Notes: generated by a model from the letters alone, not told the origin. Shown: positions 26,120 through 38,959, numbered from the stretch's first letter. The stretch is 64,000 nt of DNA from Voacanga thouarsii (GCA_026120185.1 JANUWF010001050.1:1431001-1495000), one strand, 5' to 3'. Made by a program: numbers and translations.

Positions 26120-28909
26120 GAGAAATTCAATGTGTTATTGTGTTTCCTTGTGGGTGCATCTTGTTTTCAGCCTGATTTTTCTCTATGACAGCTGTTGTTC
26201 TATCTGGACATTTGTTGAGATATTTAAATAAATATTTAATAGCTTTTGATTGACTGCATATTTCAACATTAATATGGCTTTGGTATTTAAGTAATAAATG
26301 AAGATTGTATGGGACTAAAAATCTATTGTCAAGGAATAAACCATTCTTCTCAATGGTTATAGTTGTATCTCGTCTTCTGTAGATAGAATATCCTGATTCA
26401 TCAATTGATGTTTTGTTATGAAAAGACTTTGGAAAATGCTTTGAACAGTGTCCTGTGTAAAAATGAATGTATTAGATTTTAACCAACAATATGTACTATT
26501 TTTCAGATATTGGTTCATTGAAGAAAATTTTACCTTGTACCATGCATGGTCAGTTCTCGTATCCAATTCCACATGGTCCATGCATCATGAATTCTGTGAC
26601 ACTTTTGTAGGCAATGAAATCAATAAGTGGATCAGGAATTTCGACTGATATTATGTTGTCTATTTCTTCAGGTGTCTTTTTCTTTGAACTTTGATATAGC
26701 CAAACGATAATGTGTGCATGTGGTAGTCCTCGTTTTTGAAATTCGATTGTGTATACAACTGTTTTACAAAAGTAAAATGTAAGTTAAAACAAATACACAT
26801 ATAATTTCTAAAGCTAAAATTTTGCAATTATCTTTGTCTAAAGCAACATACCTGAATCTACTTGGCCACAAATTTTGTTCTTTAATATGTCATTGATCAT
26901 ATCATCAAGTTTCATCTTGAATACTCGAACCTCAATTTCAGGCCGGTTTTTTGGTCGTTGGCCAAGTATCTCATTTAAGAGGTTTGTTATTTTTGGCCAA
27001 TTAGGATTGGTAGTAAATGTGATGAATAAGTTTGGGTTACCAAAGAATCTGCATAGTGCCATAGCATCTTGACAGTTCTAAGACAAATACCGAGGTCCAC
27101 CAGTGAATGTTGATGGTAGTATTGTTCTTTTGCCACTCTTTCTTGAATCTGTATCACCGTGGTCAATTGCATCTTGTATATTTCTATATAATTCTATTCG
27201 CAAATTGCCTAGATTTTCTGAAATCCATTTTAGCCTTGCCTGTTCAATGCTTGTATAAGCATCTACAATGAATTGTTGATATAGCCTTCCTGAGTGAACC
27301 AAAGTGTCTCCTTCACTGCATCTGTATTGAAGTACATGTGCATAGTATTCCCTCATTGTTACATAAGATCTCTTTATTTTTTTTCCTCTGTCCATCTTGT
27401 ACATAATTGATTTTCAGATGATATCCATCTTCCCCATATGGAAAAAGTAACGGATATTGCATAGCTATGAAAGAAGGATACAAATAGCTTATTCGTTGTA
27501 GACTTCCAGATTTCATCTCAACAATGATGTCACGATCTTTCGTTGTTTTTTTTAGATTCCCAACAATTAGAGCCGCAATTTTTGATGCTCTAGGTGCATC
27601 ATACTGTCTTGCTGTGAAATCCCTATTGTGATGCAATCTGATTTTGAAATTAGGTATTTCCCCTGAGGAGTAATTATCTCTAGCCATTCGAAAACTTTCG
27701 CCAACTCATTCGTAGTATCGAACATTGATATGAGTTGTTGTGTGATGTCGGCTCTTATTTTCATGTTATGCTATCTTTTGTTCACTGCTTAAATTCTATT
27801 CTGGACCTCATTTTTTGTATCATGAAAATAGAGTTGGATAAAATGTGCATCTGCTCCATCTGTCAGTATTAATGACCCAAGTCTATGATAATTTTCACCG
27901 TTGATTCTATAAATATACGGTCCAGCTCTTTCATCCACTTTATCATCAACTTTTGCACCCATAGAAGTCATTGAGAACATTGAGTTGTATGCTCTGATAT
28001 TTTCCAGGAATGTCCTTGATTTCTCATCATTTACTCCTGTTAGCAGACTCTTTAGAGGCTTAGGTGGATCTTTCCTTTTTGGTAGTCGGACTCTTCCTTG
28101 TTTACAACATAATTTGAATTTTGGATACAATCTCTTTGGTTGGCCCTTGATTTTCTCTTGCTCCCAGAATATTGTATCACAATGCATGCATTGAAGCGTA
28201 GGAGATCCATAATGTAGCACATGGGTTGTTCAAGAATCTGATTTGATATGAAATAACCAATTTGTTAGCTATTATTTGTAGTATATGGTACATAGTTTGT
28301 TTTTGGACCTGATATGATAAATCAAAATGGTATAGATTAATATTACCCATAATGTATAACATATGATAAAAAAAAATTTGTGGTATGAATGTTACCTGTT
28401 CGAATATTCATTAACGTTGTGGTAGATGTTGCATCATTTTTTTCAGTGTACTGGGAATGGACCTTTTGTTTTCCTCTATGTATATCAATCCTCCGTTTTC
28501 TATGCATCATTGCTTTCTTTGCTGTATTTGTTGTTCAGTATCAACTGTATAACTATAACGAAATTTTGTTGAAAAGTATTCTATTAATAAAAAATGTTAC
28601 CTGTATTGTGTACGTCTTGCATTTGGAAATCAGTAGAAGAGATGCTTTCTAATATTGGATCTCTTTTTCTTTTATTAACTTTATTAGAATAAGGTTGTTT
28701 CCTTTTGCTGTCCAAAGCTTCCTTTCTTCATAATCTATTTTCTTTCGCCTTGTCCTGTTGTAATGAATCTGCATAAATTCATACATCATATTAATCAAAG
28801 TGTATTGATAGTAGTAAAAAAGATTTCCTTCAGCTATTGTTTTCGATCTTAGGAAAATAGCTTCATGTCCAAATAACTTGCTTACGCATATAGAAATTAG
28901 CTTCGGCAC
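26120..28909 (-). pseudogene. Helitron Rep protein (RepHel without helicase)
   Basis: The replication-initiator part of a rolling-circle transposase, read right to left. The N-terminal zinc-finger-like region has CMHC and CCKQGRVRLP (about 28220-27790). The Helitron-like N domain follows (27690-26840, with PLLFPYGEDGYH and a segment with LFITFTTNPNWP). Next is the HUH nuclease motif GLPHAHIIVWL (about 26725), and then the tyrosine motif KYLFKYLNKCPDR (about 26200) with both catalytic-type tyrosines. Nicking and joining by Helitrons uses the two His and the Tyr residues. The frame breaks at several points (near 28640, 27780, 27410, 27080 and 26560), some perhaps introns, and it ends near 26120 without any helicase domain. 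Confidence 0.85.
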
Positions 28910-29532
28910 TTGGGTCGTTGAAGGTGGACATCAATATTTGTACGTTGTTGAGTGTTAACCTGTATGGTTTGTATTGTTATCTTCAGGTGCCTGCACTTTG
29001 TAATTTGTAGCAAGTGGAGTACGATTTAATATTATTTGCTTAGATTTGGTGGTTTTTAAAGAAGTTGTTAAGTGTGCTTATTTATGCACATTGTATATGC
29101 AATTGAGTGGGCAATATTTATGTATTTGTTTTGGTTATTTATCTAATGTTGCTTCGGTAATTTATTTAGCTTTTCCATGTGCTTTGTGAAATCCAAATTT
29201 GCATTATACCATTTATTGGAGCACGGATTCCGCAGAGGTACAATAGCTATAAGATATATAACATGTGTGTTATGTACAATGAATCTAGTAACATTCATCA
29301 AATAAATAATTTGAAGGGTCATTTCTTGGATTACGTGTAGATAACTAATATAGAATGCATCTGAATGCTGATTTAGTTATCAGAATTACACCCTGTAATA
29401 TTTATTAAATCCATTGTTTTCATGTGAAAGGACTTCGTCCTTTAAATTTGATTGGTATGGAGGGATAAATGCTGTGGTATTTGTTGGATGAATAATTGGA
29501 ATTTGAAAGGTTTTTTTTTTTTTTGTTGTGGG
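28910..29532. other. Unassigned stretch before the solo LTR
   Basis: Noncoding, moderately A/T-rich. It ends in a T-run and GTGGG immediately before the solo LTR. Confidence 0.5.
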
Positions 29533-31052
29533 TGTTAGAATTCGTGGACTCCTAAACGCAGAAAACATCCACGAATCCCTCCCGAGGACCCAAGTAAACG
29601 ATTAAGAAGATCTAAGATTTAAGAATTACCTTTAGTTGCTGTAATCGAAATCCTTCGATTCTGATTGCGCTGTTGTACGTTCAACCCGAACAATCACCAG
29701 ATGCTGCAGTATGCGAACGTCCTCTATCGGATACACACCGTGAACTCACTCGATACCCGGGGAGTGCTAGCGCCTAGGGTTTGAGAGGTTTTTTTTTTCC
29801 TTTTCTAGTAGAGAATGGCACGAATGTTCTCAACCGAAAAATTGGACTATTGAAAAGACAGCTAGGGTTTTCTTAAAAACCCCCGAACCTCTTAGAGTCC
29901 AACCCTAATAATATCTTATCATATTCTAATTTAAATTTAAATTAAATTAAAACTGATATGATAAGATTCTGCCATTATCTCGGTAATTTAACTAATTAAT
30001 TTACCGAGTCAAGATTCTTATAATCTAGACATCATCCAGATACATCGAATGTGGACATATTTCCAGATTCATTGTATCTGGTAAATTTTCTAAGTACGAT
30101 TAACTTAGACATATTTCCAGATTCATCGAATCTGGTCACCAGAAAAATAACCTAACAAGTTCGCTTATTGTGTGACCCTATAGGTTCATTTAACACTGGC
30201 AGTGTGCCTAAATCATATTTAAATGGCCCACAAGTTATAAGCGGTTTCTAGCAAAACATTATAACTATCCAGGTTAAATGAATATCGGTGATCTCTTTGA
30301 ACCAAACCATAATTTTATATTTAGTCATTTTGTCACACGATATCCAGATTAAGCATAAGGCACGGAGCATGTTATCCTTATTAAGCTTAATCAATTATTT
30401 CTTGATTTCATAATAGACTGTTAAAATAAATGATATCAATATCTTATATTGATATATTTGAGTACGGCCATGCATTTTTAACAGTCTAACTTATCAAGGG
30501 GCCCATGGATATCTCTCCCATAATTGAGAGGGACAAATTCCTTCACAATCAATCATATTCCTCTCCTTAATTTATTTTATATCCAACAGTAGTCTAATTG
30601 GTTAAAGACAACTTTAGACAATGTCAAAATATAGAATTTATCAAGTAGGAAACTATGATGAATTTAGGTCGAAGGACTTTTAATATCATTATGGCTAGAA
30701 AGTACTTATGACATGTTCCATGAAGTACTCTCACAGTGGGTCATGTCCAATACAATGTTCTCTAACATTTATTTATGTCTTGACTCGATATCACAAATAT
30801 CCATGGCCGGTAAAACATAGCCATCAAGTCACAAACATACTAATCTTAATTTATTATTATTTTAATAATAATAATCGATCAGGGACAGTTTTAGAATAGT
30901 CATTGTATTCATTGTAGGGTTTTACTATTCTGACGTACTTGATGACCACAAAACAAAACTCACTATTCATGGAAAGGAAAGCCTCATATTATTATATAAA
31001 ACATAATGACAATAGTATAAGTATAAATTGACTCTAGGGCATATCCCCAACA
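29533..31052 (-). mobile_element. Solo LTR of a Ty1/copia element (1.52 kb)
   Basis: Begins TGTTAGAATTCGTGGACTCC and ends ATCCCCAACA. It matches the two LTRs of the full element at 35618-44089 over its length, in the same orientation. It is flanked by GTGGG on the left and GTGGA on the right, probably a 5-bp target duplication with one change. There is no internal copia sequence, so it most likely arose by LTR-LTR recombination. It separates the Helitron Rep remnant from the unrecognised gene fragment at 31167. Confidence 0.9.
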
Positions 31053-31166
31053 GTGGAAAAATAATGCAAAAAATAATTTTTTTAAAGACTATATTTTCAG
31101 AAATTTGAAGAGACGCATTAATTATGTGAGTAATCTATTTTCCTATAAATATATAGATATTTACAG

Positions 31167-31823
31167 AGTGTTGTTCATTGTTTGTCGTGGTTTTGGCTTC
31201 ATTTTAATATAAAGTTCTACAATGGAATGCCTATTGAACATACATTGGTGGGCAGGCCATGTGTTCATCCATTTATAGTAGAAACAATGGTTTAATCAAC
31301 TAAGCAACTGCAGTCTCATAAACCATATTTTGCCTTACCTTATAGGCGAGCAAATAGACTTCGCATAGTTTTGCATGCTGCTACATATGAGTTTGATGAG
31401 TATGTTGAAAATTTTATTCCAATGTCTACAACTGTCATGAGTGAGGGTGCGACCAGCTGCAATTGGTGGATTGATTCTCATCCCTGGGTATTTCATGTGC
31501 ATGGATTACAACATCCATTATCAATCATGTTTCTGAATGAAGAATATTTGGAGGCTGGAGAGATTGAGCGGAAAATAGATTCATATGTGAAGTTCTATCA
31601 ACCTTTTACTGTTGCTATTGTTGAATCTGGAAATAAGTACCACACTCATAAGGAATTGTTCAAGCACTACACTGGCAAACATAAGTTTCAGTTGCCAATA
31701 GAACCAAATAATACTATTCGGCTGTACTACAACGTTCAAATGGTGGATGTGGAAAGTTCTTCTGCAGGGGCTACTGAAGTTATTGATATAATTAGAAAAA
31801 CTAAAGATGTTTTAATTTCCTGA
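31167..31823 (+). pseudogene. Unrecognised protein fragment
   Basis: I do not recognise this protein. An exon-like segment starts after an acceptor-like ATATTTACAG (to 31166) and reads in one frame to the TGA at 31821, with a single in-frame TAA at 31293. The part after the stop encodes about 176 residues of balanced composition, including SCNWWIDSHPWVFHVHGLQH, a charged stretch EAGEIERKIDSY and an acidic, Ser-rich C-terminus. No signal peptide or membrane segment is seen. The composition and the long frame in A/T-rich DNA argue that it was once a real coding exon. It lies between Helitron Rep and RPA-like pieces but on the opposite strand, so it could be cargo of that Helitron or an older host gene piece. 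Confidence 0.5.
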
Positions 31824-32593
31824 AATGTTGAAAAAAAAGACAGTAATCTAGGGAATGTTTACTTTATTTTTAATTATTGTTTTATATATTGTAGTGATGA
31901 TGATATGCCATCATCTTTGTTATTTTATAAGATAATTTGTCTATTAATGAGAAGTGTGCTTTCTTTAATTATCTTTAGACTCAAATTGCTTCCGACATTC
32001 TGATTTATTTGAATTACCCATGACATGCCTATTCAAATGCCGAACAATGACTTATTTTTAACTTTTAAAATAACTAAAAAGTTGGAGCTGAAACTTCCCA
32101 GAAGCTTTTATAGCTTTGAGAAACCTCTATATTTTGCTTAGGATTATCTTGATAAAGACAAAAAAGGAGAGAACAACTTAGCTTTATCACAACTTCGTCT
32201 AGGTGCAAAACTGATATGCAAGGTGCCAAGTTCATCAGAAAGGAAAGGAAGAGAAACTGCGGGACTCTAATTAGTTAAAAATGTAAACTTGATTTCCATC
32301 TAAAAGAGGACGGATGGCACCAATTTATATGGTAATCAGTAATAGAAATGGTGAAACTCAAAGATAATTAACTTGAAGCTACCCAACAATTGCCAATTGA
32401 TGCTCAACCAAACACGTTTTGTTATCCATAGATGATAAACAAAACAAAAATCAAAGTAGAACTATTCTTTGAAGTTATTTGTTTTGTTTATACCCCCCCC
32501 CCCCCCCAAAGGCACTTTATATTTTTCTCTCAAATAAGATTTCATTGATCATTTGCCTACAAATTTCAAAGCTCGAGTACCAATAGTTCTCTC

Positions 32594-32691
<98 letters not shown>

Positions 32692-32736
32692 GGCTGATAA
32701 TGTAAACTTGGAACCAACACCTTTCATGTTTGTATT
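31824..32736. other. Noncoding stretch with ATT microsatellite and C-run
   Basis: No gene. A C-run lies at about 32492-32507 and a pure (ATT)n microsatellite of about 95 bp at 32597-32691. Long poly-Asn and poly-Ile frames across it are artefacts. Confidence 0.7.
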
Positions 32737-33485
32737 TAGGGATGGCAAATTTCCCGCTTAAACCGGGGGCCCGGCCCGGCCCGGTTGGGCCGGGGATTCC
32801 CCAATTTAAGCGGGGATGAGCTGGGGACGGGCTTCATTCCTTGGCCCGCCAATCGGGGATAGGATTGCATGATCCCCACCCCCGGCCCGCTTTACATATA
32901 TTATATTATATATATATATATATCCACATACACACACATATATATGTAAATTATATATGTGTTGTATATGTATACATATTATATAAATTATATATATACA
33001 TATATATATATATATTATATGTATATATACACACATTATATAAATTATAGATAGATTATATATGTATGTAAAGGTAGATTATATATGTATATAAAATAAA
33101 ATAAAAAAGAAGAGGAAAAATAAAAAAGAAAAAAATTATAAATTATAAATTATTAATTTTACTCTTACTAATATGATAAATATGTGAATTATTGGAAATC
33201 ACTACAAAAGTTTTATATATGATTAAAAATTTTTGAATAAAAATATATTGGAGGCAAAAATTTTTTTTTAAAAAAAATCTTTATAATTATTTCCGAACCC
33301 AAACGAGCCCCCGCTTCCCCGCTTTCCTAGGCCGGGACCAGGGATTGTTTTGTCCCCGGCGGGCCAGGGGCGAGGATCCCCGCCTTCCTCGCTGGGAGGG
33401 GCCAGGGATAGGGATACCGGGGCATATGCGGGGACGGAGCCGGAATTTCTAGTCCCCGGCCGGCCCAGCCCCATTGCCATCCCTA
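32737..33485. mobile_element. hAT-type MITE, 749 bp, with perfect 8-bp target duplication
   Basis: Perfect 12-bp terminal inverted repeats, TAGGGATGGCAA and TTGCCATCCCTA, are flanked by an identical 8-bp TTTGTATT on both sides (32729-32736 and 33486-33493). TIRs of this type with 8-bp duplications are typical of nonautonomous hAT elements. The ends are GC-rich (GGCCCGGCCC, CCGGCCGGCC) and the middle (about 32900-33280) is an A/T microsatellite-like filler. There is no transposase. The perfect flanks suggest fairly recent insertion. Confidence 0.92.
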
Positions 33486-33493
33486 TTTGTATT

Positions 33494-34432
33494 CTTTCTG
33501 CAATTTTTATAGAGTAGGAAAAAAATTTTCTCATATGAGTTAAACCAAGTGCTATAACCATGAAACGAAAGAAGATTATATGCGGATCATATTAGCAAGC
33601 ATCTTTCCACATGCATGGCAAATCATATTCTTCTGATAAAAAGGCAGAGAGATTTGCATATGCAATTCTAGCAATCAACGATGTCCTAAAGCTCAAAAAA
33701 GAAAAAAAAAAGACATCTATTAGAAAGATGTATAATTTCATCTTTGGTTGCAAGAACCATGCAGACACCAAGTTGGCAAAATTCCTGCTGAATCCTTCAA
33801 GAATAGAAGGTTGGATCTGCAATTTCTTGTACTAACATAAAATTCAGGCATAAAATCACCAGATAGGGCCCTAAATAACATAGGGGTGATATAAAACATC
33901 AATTGCTCTTCATTCCATAACAAAAATTGAGATAAAAATTGCAGAAGTATGTGACAAAAGTGTAATAATATCAACCAAAGTCAAAGTTTTATTAGAAACC
34001 AAACACAATAAACAATTAAAAACTGAACTCACAGGTTCACTTATATGACATAATTGCATTTTCCAAAGTCTCACCAATCACGTTTAAACTTAAAGGGCTT
34101 TACATATTAGCCTTATAAAAAAACACTCTTCATTGCAATGCACATATACACAACAGAAATCTAGCTATTTACATTTGCAATGCCACCCCATAAATGGTCA
34201 TTGCACTCGATCTTCCGATAAGTAGAATCAGGAAAAAAAGAAGTTTCTACCATTGGAGACTCGTCTTGGCTACCACACACTTCCCTCGGTTTCTCTAACT
34301 ATCTTTCATATGCACTATTACGATTCAAAAAAGAAACCCTATCTATATTCCAAATAACAATGAAGACACCTTCATTCGTCATGGTTAAAGTTATAAATAT
34401 CCAATCATAATAACAAAATATTTTTTTCCAGG
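33494..34432. other. Unassigned stretch downstream of the RPA-like gene
   Basis: No recognisable gene or terminal repeats. Open frames here are short and rich in A/T-biased codons. Confidence 0.5.
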
Positions 34433-35612
34433 CTATTCTGCAGCATCTTCCACACTGCTGTTCTTTGATCCTCTGATATTATTTCTTTGGTAAGATTTCA
34501 ATCTCTTCTTTGTTTGAGAGTCCGCCAGCTGTTTGTTTATTGTTGTCTTCTGTCCCCTATAAAAGAAAATATTGTAGTTAGAACCATGCAGCATCTTATA
34601 CTCTGCAGCTGTTGTTTTGTAGAGAAATGAGAACATCAAAAGACTATTGTAACTACAATATCCAATCATAATAACAAAATATTTTTTTCCAGATTATTCT
34701 GCAGCATGTTCCACACTGCTGCTCTTTGATCCTCTGATGTTATTTCTTTGGTAAGATTTCAATCTCTTCTTTGTTTGAGAGTCCACCACATGTTTGTTTA
34801 TTTCTGTCTCTGTTCTATGTTCTTCAGTTGCCTGAAAAGATTGTGCATGAAGAAGTGACAAGTACAATTCATAAGCCACCACAGTATCACAACATCAAAA
34901 GACTTCATCAATTTAAGAGTGAACTTAATAAACATCATGTACCCTGGTCATTTAATAACATCATTCAAGCAGGTTAAAACAATTCTAAGGATTCTTCTAA
35001 GCAAATGATTGTTGTAAATTAAATAACAGGGGAAATTAAAATTGTATATAAAGTTGTGAATATTCAATTATAATAACAAAATATTTTGTCTATAATGCTA
35101 CAATTTGTTTCTCTTCTATTGTTTATTTAGTCAGATTTCAATCTCTTGTTTGTTTCGGTGTCTACTATCTCTTTGTTGATTGCTGGTGGCTGTCTCCTAT
35201 AAAAGAAAATGTTGTAGTCAGAATTTAAATATCAAATGGAGAATCACTTGTGGCATTTGTTTTTCATACCATGCAATGAGTTCTCGTTCTGTGTCTTTTT
35301 TGCTGGTTGTTTTCATTTGTTCCACATTATCAGCTTCTCTTGCTTCTGTGTCAGTTCCATGTTCCTCAGCAACCTTCACGGTTTTTGCATGTAAAATGTC
35401 CCTCAGCATATGCAATTCTGTTTCTTTGGTAAGCAATCATGGGGATAACTTCATGTTACTAACCTTTGTTTGTTCTTTTTTCAGAACAATATCTGACACA
35501 TGATGAACTCGGTTCACAGTAAAACTTTCTCTTGGCAATCCTCTCGTTTGCTCATTGAATCTCACTTGGCAAATATATGTATTGCCTATCATATTCTTCA
35601 ATAGTCCGGGTA
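34433..35612 (-). pseudogene. 3' exons of the RPA1-like gene, with duplicated last exon
   Basis: Continuation of the minus-strand RPA1-like gene whose 5' exons lie at 44100-47212; the copia element at 35618-44089 sits in the intron between. The first exon-like piece (about 35587-35463) encodes YICQVRFNEQTRGLPRESF and ends at a GT donor. The next (about 35436-35270) encodes a charged Glu/Lys-rich stretch. The last exon exists two to three times in tandem: the complete versions at 34433-34560 and 34694-34830 both encode DSQTKKRLKSYQRNNIRG and end in the same peptide. A third, degenerate copy lies at about 35050-35200. The basic KKRLK run resembles a nuclear localisation signal. Confidence 0.6.
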
Positions 35613-35617
35613 TGGCA
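35613..35617. repeat. 5-bp target site duplication (TGGCA), left
   Basis: TGGCA occurs directly before the left LTR and directly after the right LTR (44090-44094), as expected for a copia integrase. Confidence 0.93.
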
Positions 35618-37136
35618 TGTTGAAATTCGTGGACTCCTAAACGCGGAAAATATCCACGAATCCCTTCCGAGGATCCAAGTAAACGAGTAAGAAGACTTAA
35701 GGTTTACAAGATTACCTTTGTTCTGCGTAATCAAGATCCTTCGATTCTGACTGTGCTGTCGTATGTGCAACCCGAACGATCACTAGATGCTACAGTGTGC
35801 GAACGTCCTCTATAGGTATATACGGCAAACTGACTCGTTACCCCAAGAATGCTAGTGCCTAAGGTTTAAGAGGTTTTTTTTTCTCTGGTCAATAGAGGCA
35901 CGAAATTTTTAACAGAACAGAACAGTTGAGAATACGGCTAGCGTTTTCTTAAAAACCCCCGAATCTCTTAGAGTCCAAATCTAAAAATATCTTATCATAT
36001 TTTAATTTAAATTCAAATTAAATTAAAACTTGATATGATAAGATTCTGCCATTATCTCGGTAATTTAACTAATTAATTTACCGAGTCAGATTCTTATAAT
36101 CTGGACATCACCTAGATATATCGAATGTGGACATATTTCTAGATTCATTATATTTGGTAAATTTTCTAAGTTCGATTAACTTAGACATATTTTCAGATTT
36201 ATCGAATATGGTTACTAGAAAAACAACCTAACTAATTTGCTTATTGTGTAACCCTATAGGTTCATTTAACATTGGCAGTGTGTCTAAATCATATTTAAAT
36301 GGCCCACAAGTTATAAGCAGTTTTTAGCAAAACATTATAACTATCCAGGTTAAATGAAGATCAGTGATCTCTTTGAACCAAACCACAATTTTATATTTAG
36401 TCATTTTGTCACACGATATCCAGATTAAGCATAAGGCACGGAGCACGTCATCCTTATTAAGCTTAATCAATTATTTCTTGATTTCATAGTAGACTGTTCA
36501 AACAAATGATATCAATATCTTAGATTGATATATTTGAGTATGACCATGCATTTTAACAGTCTAACTTATCAAGGGGCCCATGGATATCTGTCCTATAATT
36601 AAGAGGGACAAATTCCTTCACTATCAATCATATTCTTCTCCTCGATTTATTCTACATTCAACAGTAGTCTAATTTATTATCTGGTTAAAGACAACTTTAG
36701 ACAATGCCAAAATATAGAACTTATCAAGTAGGAAACCAAGATGAATTTAGGTCGAAGGACTTTTAATATCATTATGGCTAGAAAGTACTTATGACATGGT
36801 CCATGAAGTACTCTCACAGTGGGTCATGTCCAACACAATGTTCTCTAACATTTATTTATGTTTTGACTTGATATCACAAATATCCATAACCAGTAAAACA
36901 CAGCCATCTAGTCACAAATATACCAATCTTAATTTATTATTGTTCCAATAATAATAATCCATCAGGGACTATTTTTGAATATTCATTGTATTTATTGTTG
37001 GGTTTTACTATAAGTCACGTACTTGATTACCACAAAACAGAATGCACTATTCATGGAAAGAAAAACCTCGTATTATTATATAAAATATAACGACAATAGT
37101 ATAAGTACAAATTGACTCTAAGGCATATCCCTAACA
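35618..37136 (-). repeat. Copia 3' LTR (left on this strand)
   Basis: TGTTGAAATTCG...CCCTAACA, 1519 bp, homologous to 42572-44089. The adjacent polypurine tract identifies it as the 3' LTR of the minus-strand element. Confidence 0.93.
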
Positions 37137-37137
37137 G

Positions 37138-37146
37138 TCTCCCACT
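37138..37146 (-). other. Copia polypurine tract
   Basis: AGTGGGAGA on the minus strand, one base inside the 3' LTR, where plus-strand DNA synthesis is primed. Confidence 0.75.
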
Positions 37147-37150
37147 TGCA

Positions 37151-38905
37151 CTAAGACCAATTTGGCATAAGCCGTAACCCCATTAATCTAGTATGACTAT
37201 CATGTTTAGACGATGGGAGAGGCTTTGTTAATGGATCTGCAACATTGTCATTAGTTGATACCTTGCATACTTTGACATCTCCTCTATCAACAATTTCTCG
37301 AATGAGGTAAAAACATCTAAGTATATGTTTGGATCGCTGATGTGATCTTGGTTCCTTGGCTTGTGCAATGACTCCATTGTTGTCACAATAGAGATCCACT
37401 GGGTTCACAATACTAGGAACTATATCTAGTTCTGTAATGAACTTTTTAATCCAAACTGATTCTTTAGCTGCAGCTGAGGCAACTACATACTTAGCTTCTG
37501 TAGTAGAATCGGCCACGGTGTCTTGCTTTGAACTTTTCCAGCTTACAGCACCTCCATTCAAACAAAATAGAAAACCTGATTGCGATCTGTAATCATCTAT
37601 GTCGGACTGAAAACTAGCACCAGTGTAACCATTTACAACTAGCTCGCCTTCTTGTCCTCCATAAACTAAGAACATATCTTTAGTTCTTCTTAAGTACTTT
37701 AGTATGTTCTTGACAGCAGTCCAGTGTGCCTCTCCAGGATTTAACTAGAACCTATTCGTCATGCTCAATGCATATGATACATCGGGTCGAGTACATAACA
37801 TGGCATACATGATAGATCCTATAGCGGAAGCGTATGGTATCTTGTTCATGCGCTCTTCGTCATCCTTCATAGAAGGACTTTGAGTTTTGCTGAGCTTAAT
37901 ACCATGTGACATTGGCAAGAATCCTCTCTTAGAGTCTTGTATACTGAACCTTTTCAGTACCTTGTCAACGTATGCACTTTGACTTAGTCCAATTAGCTTT
38001 CTAGATCTATCTCTATAGATCATTATACCTAGAATATAGGCAGCTTCACCTAAGTCTTTCATTGAGAAACAATTTTCCAACCATGTCTTTACACTTTGTA
38101 GAGTTGGGATGTCATTTCCAATGAGCAAGATGTCATCAACATAAAGTACCAAAAAGACTATTGCATTCCCACTTGTTTTCTTATAGACACAAGGCTTATC
38201 TTTATTTTTGATAAAGTTAAATTCTTTAATTACTTCATCAAAATGAAGATTTCAGCTTCGAAATGTTTGCTTCAATCTATAAATGGATCTTTGAAGCTTG
38301 CACACTTTATTAGAATTCAAAGGATTATCAAAACCCTTAGGTTGTGCCATGTACACGTTCTCGAGTAAGTTTCCATTGAGAAACACAATGTTGACATCCA
38401 TTTGTCAAATCTCATAATCATAATATGCTACTATGGTAAGAAGAATTCTAATAGATTTAAGTATTACAACTGGTGAAAAGGTTTCATCATAATCTATACC
38501 ATGAGTTTGTCTATAACCTTTTGCTACCAGTCGTGCTTTGTTAGCATGCACATTTCCCTCCATGTCTGTTTTCTTTTTGAAAACACATTTACACCCAATA
38601 GTTTTTGAACCTTTAGGTGGATTAACCAAAGTCCAGACTTGGTTATCATACATGGATTGCATCTCAAACTTCATAGCCTCAAACTATTTTCCAGAGTCAA
38701 AACTCTTAATGGCTTCTAGATAGGAAGTGGGCTTATCATTAACCATAAACTCCACATTGTGATCATCAGTGATGAGGAATCCATATCTCTTAGGTTGTTG
38801 ACAAACCCTATCAGATCTTCGAGGTCTTTGTTCTATAGATGTAGGCTCATCTTGGACTTGTGAGCCATCTAATCGAGGTTCATTATTTGGTTCAGGCACT
38901 AATTG
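37151..38905 (-). pseudogene. Copia reverse transcriptase and RNase H
   Basis: The RT core begins about 38675 with VWTLVNPPKGSKTIGCKCVF and reaches the active-site motif LYVDDILLIGND (YVDD at about 38143-38132, intact). It continues through MYAMLCTRPDVSYALSM. RNase H (37740-37151) contains SSKQDTVADSTTEAKYV and, near the end, DNVADPLTKPLP, the usual copia C-terminus. Upstream (38899-38690) is the variable linker between integrase and RT. Stops or frame breaks near 38402-38160, 37744 and 38681 divide it. Confidence 0.9.
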
Positions 38906-38959
38906 TGGCTTTTAAATCTCATCAAGATGTATTTTATTCCCACTGATTCTTTTGGAAAT

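Noticed and set aside
32517..32748. Poly-Ile and poly-Asn open frames
   Set aside because: They are translations of an (ATT)n microsatellite.
33268..33561. 97-codon minus-strand open frame
   Set aside because: It spans the GC-rich end of the hAT-type MITE and has no protein-like features.
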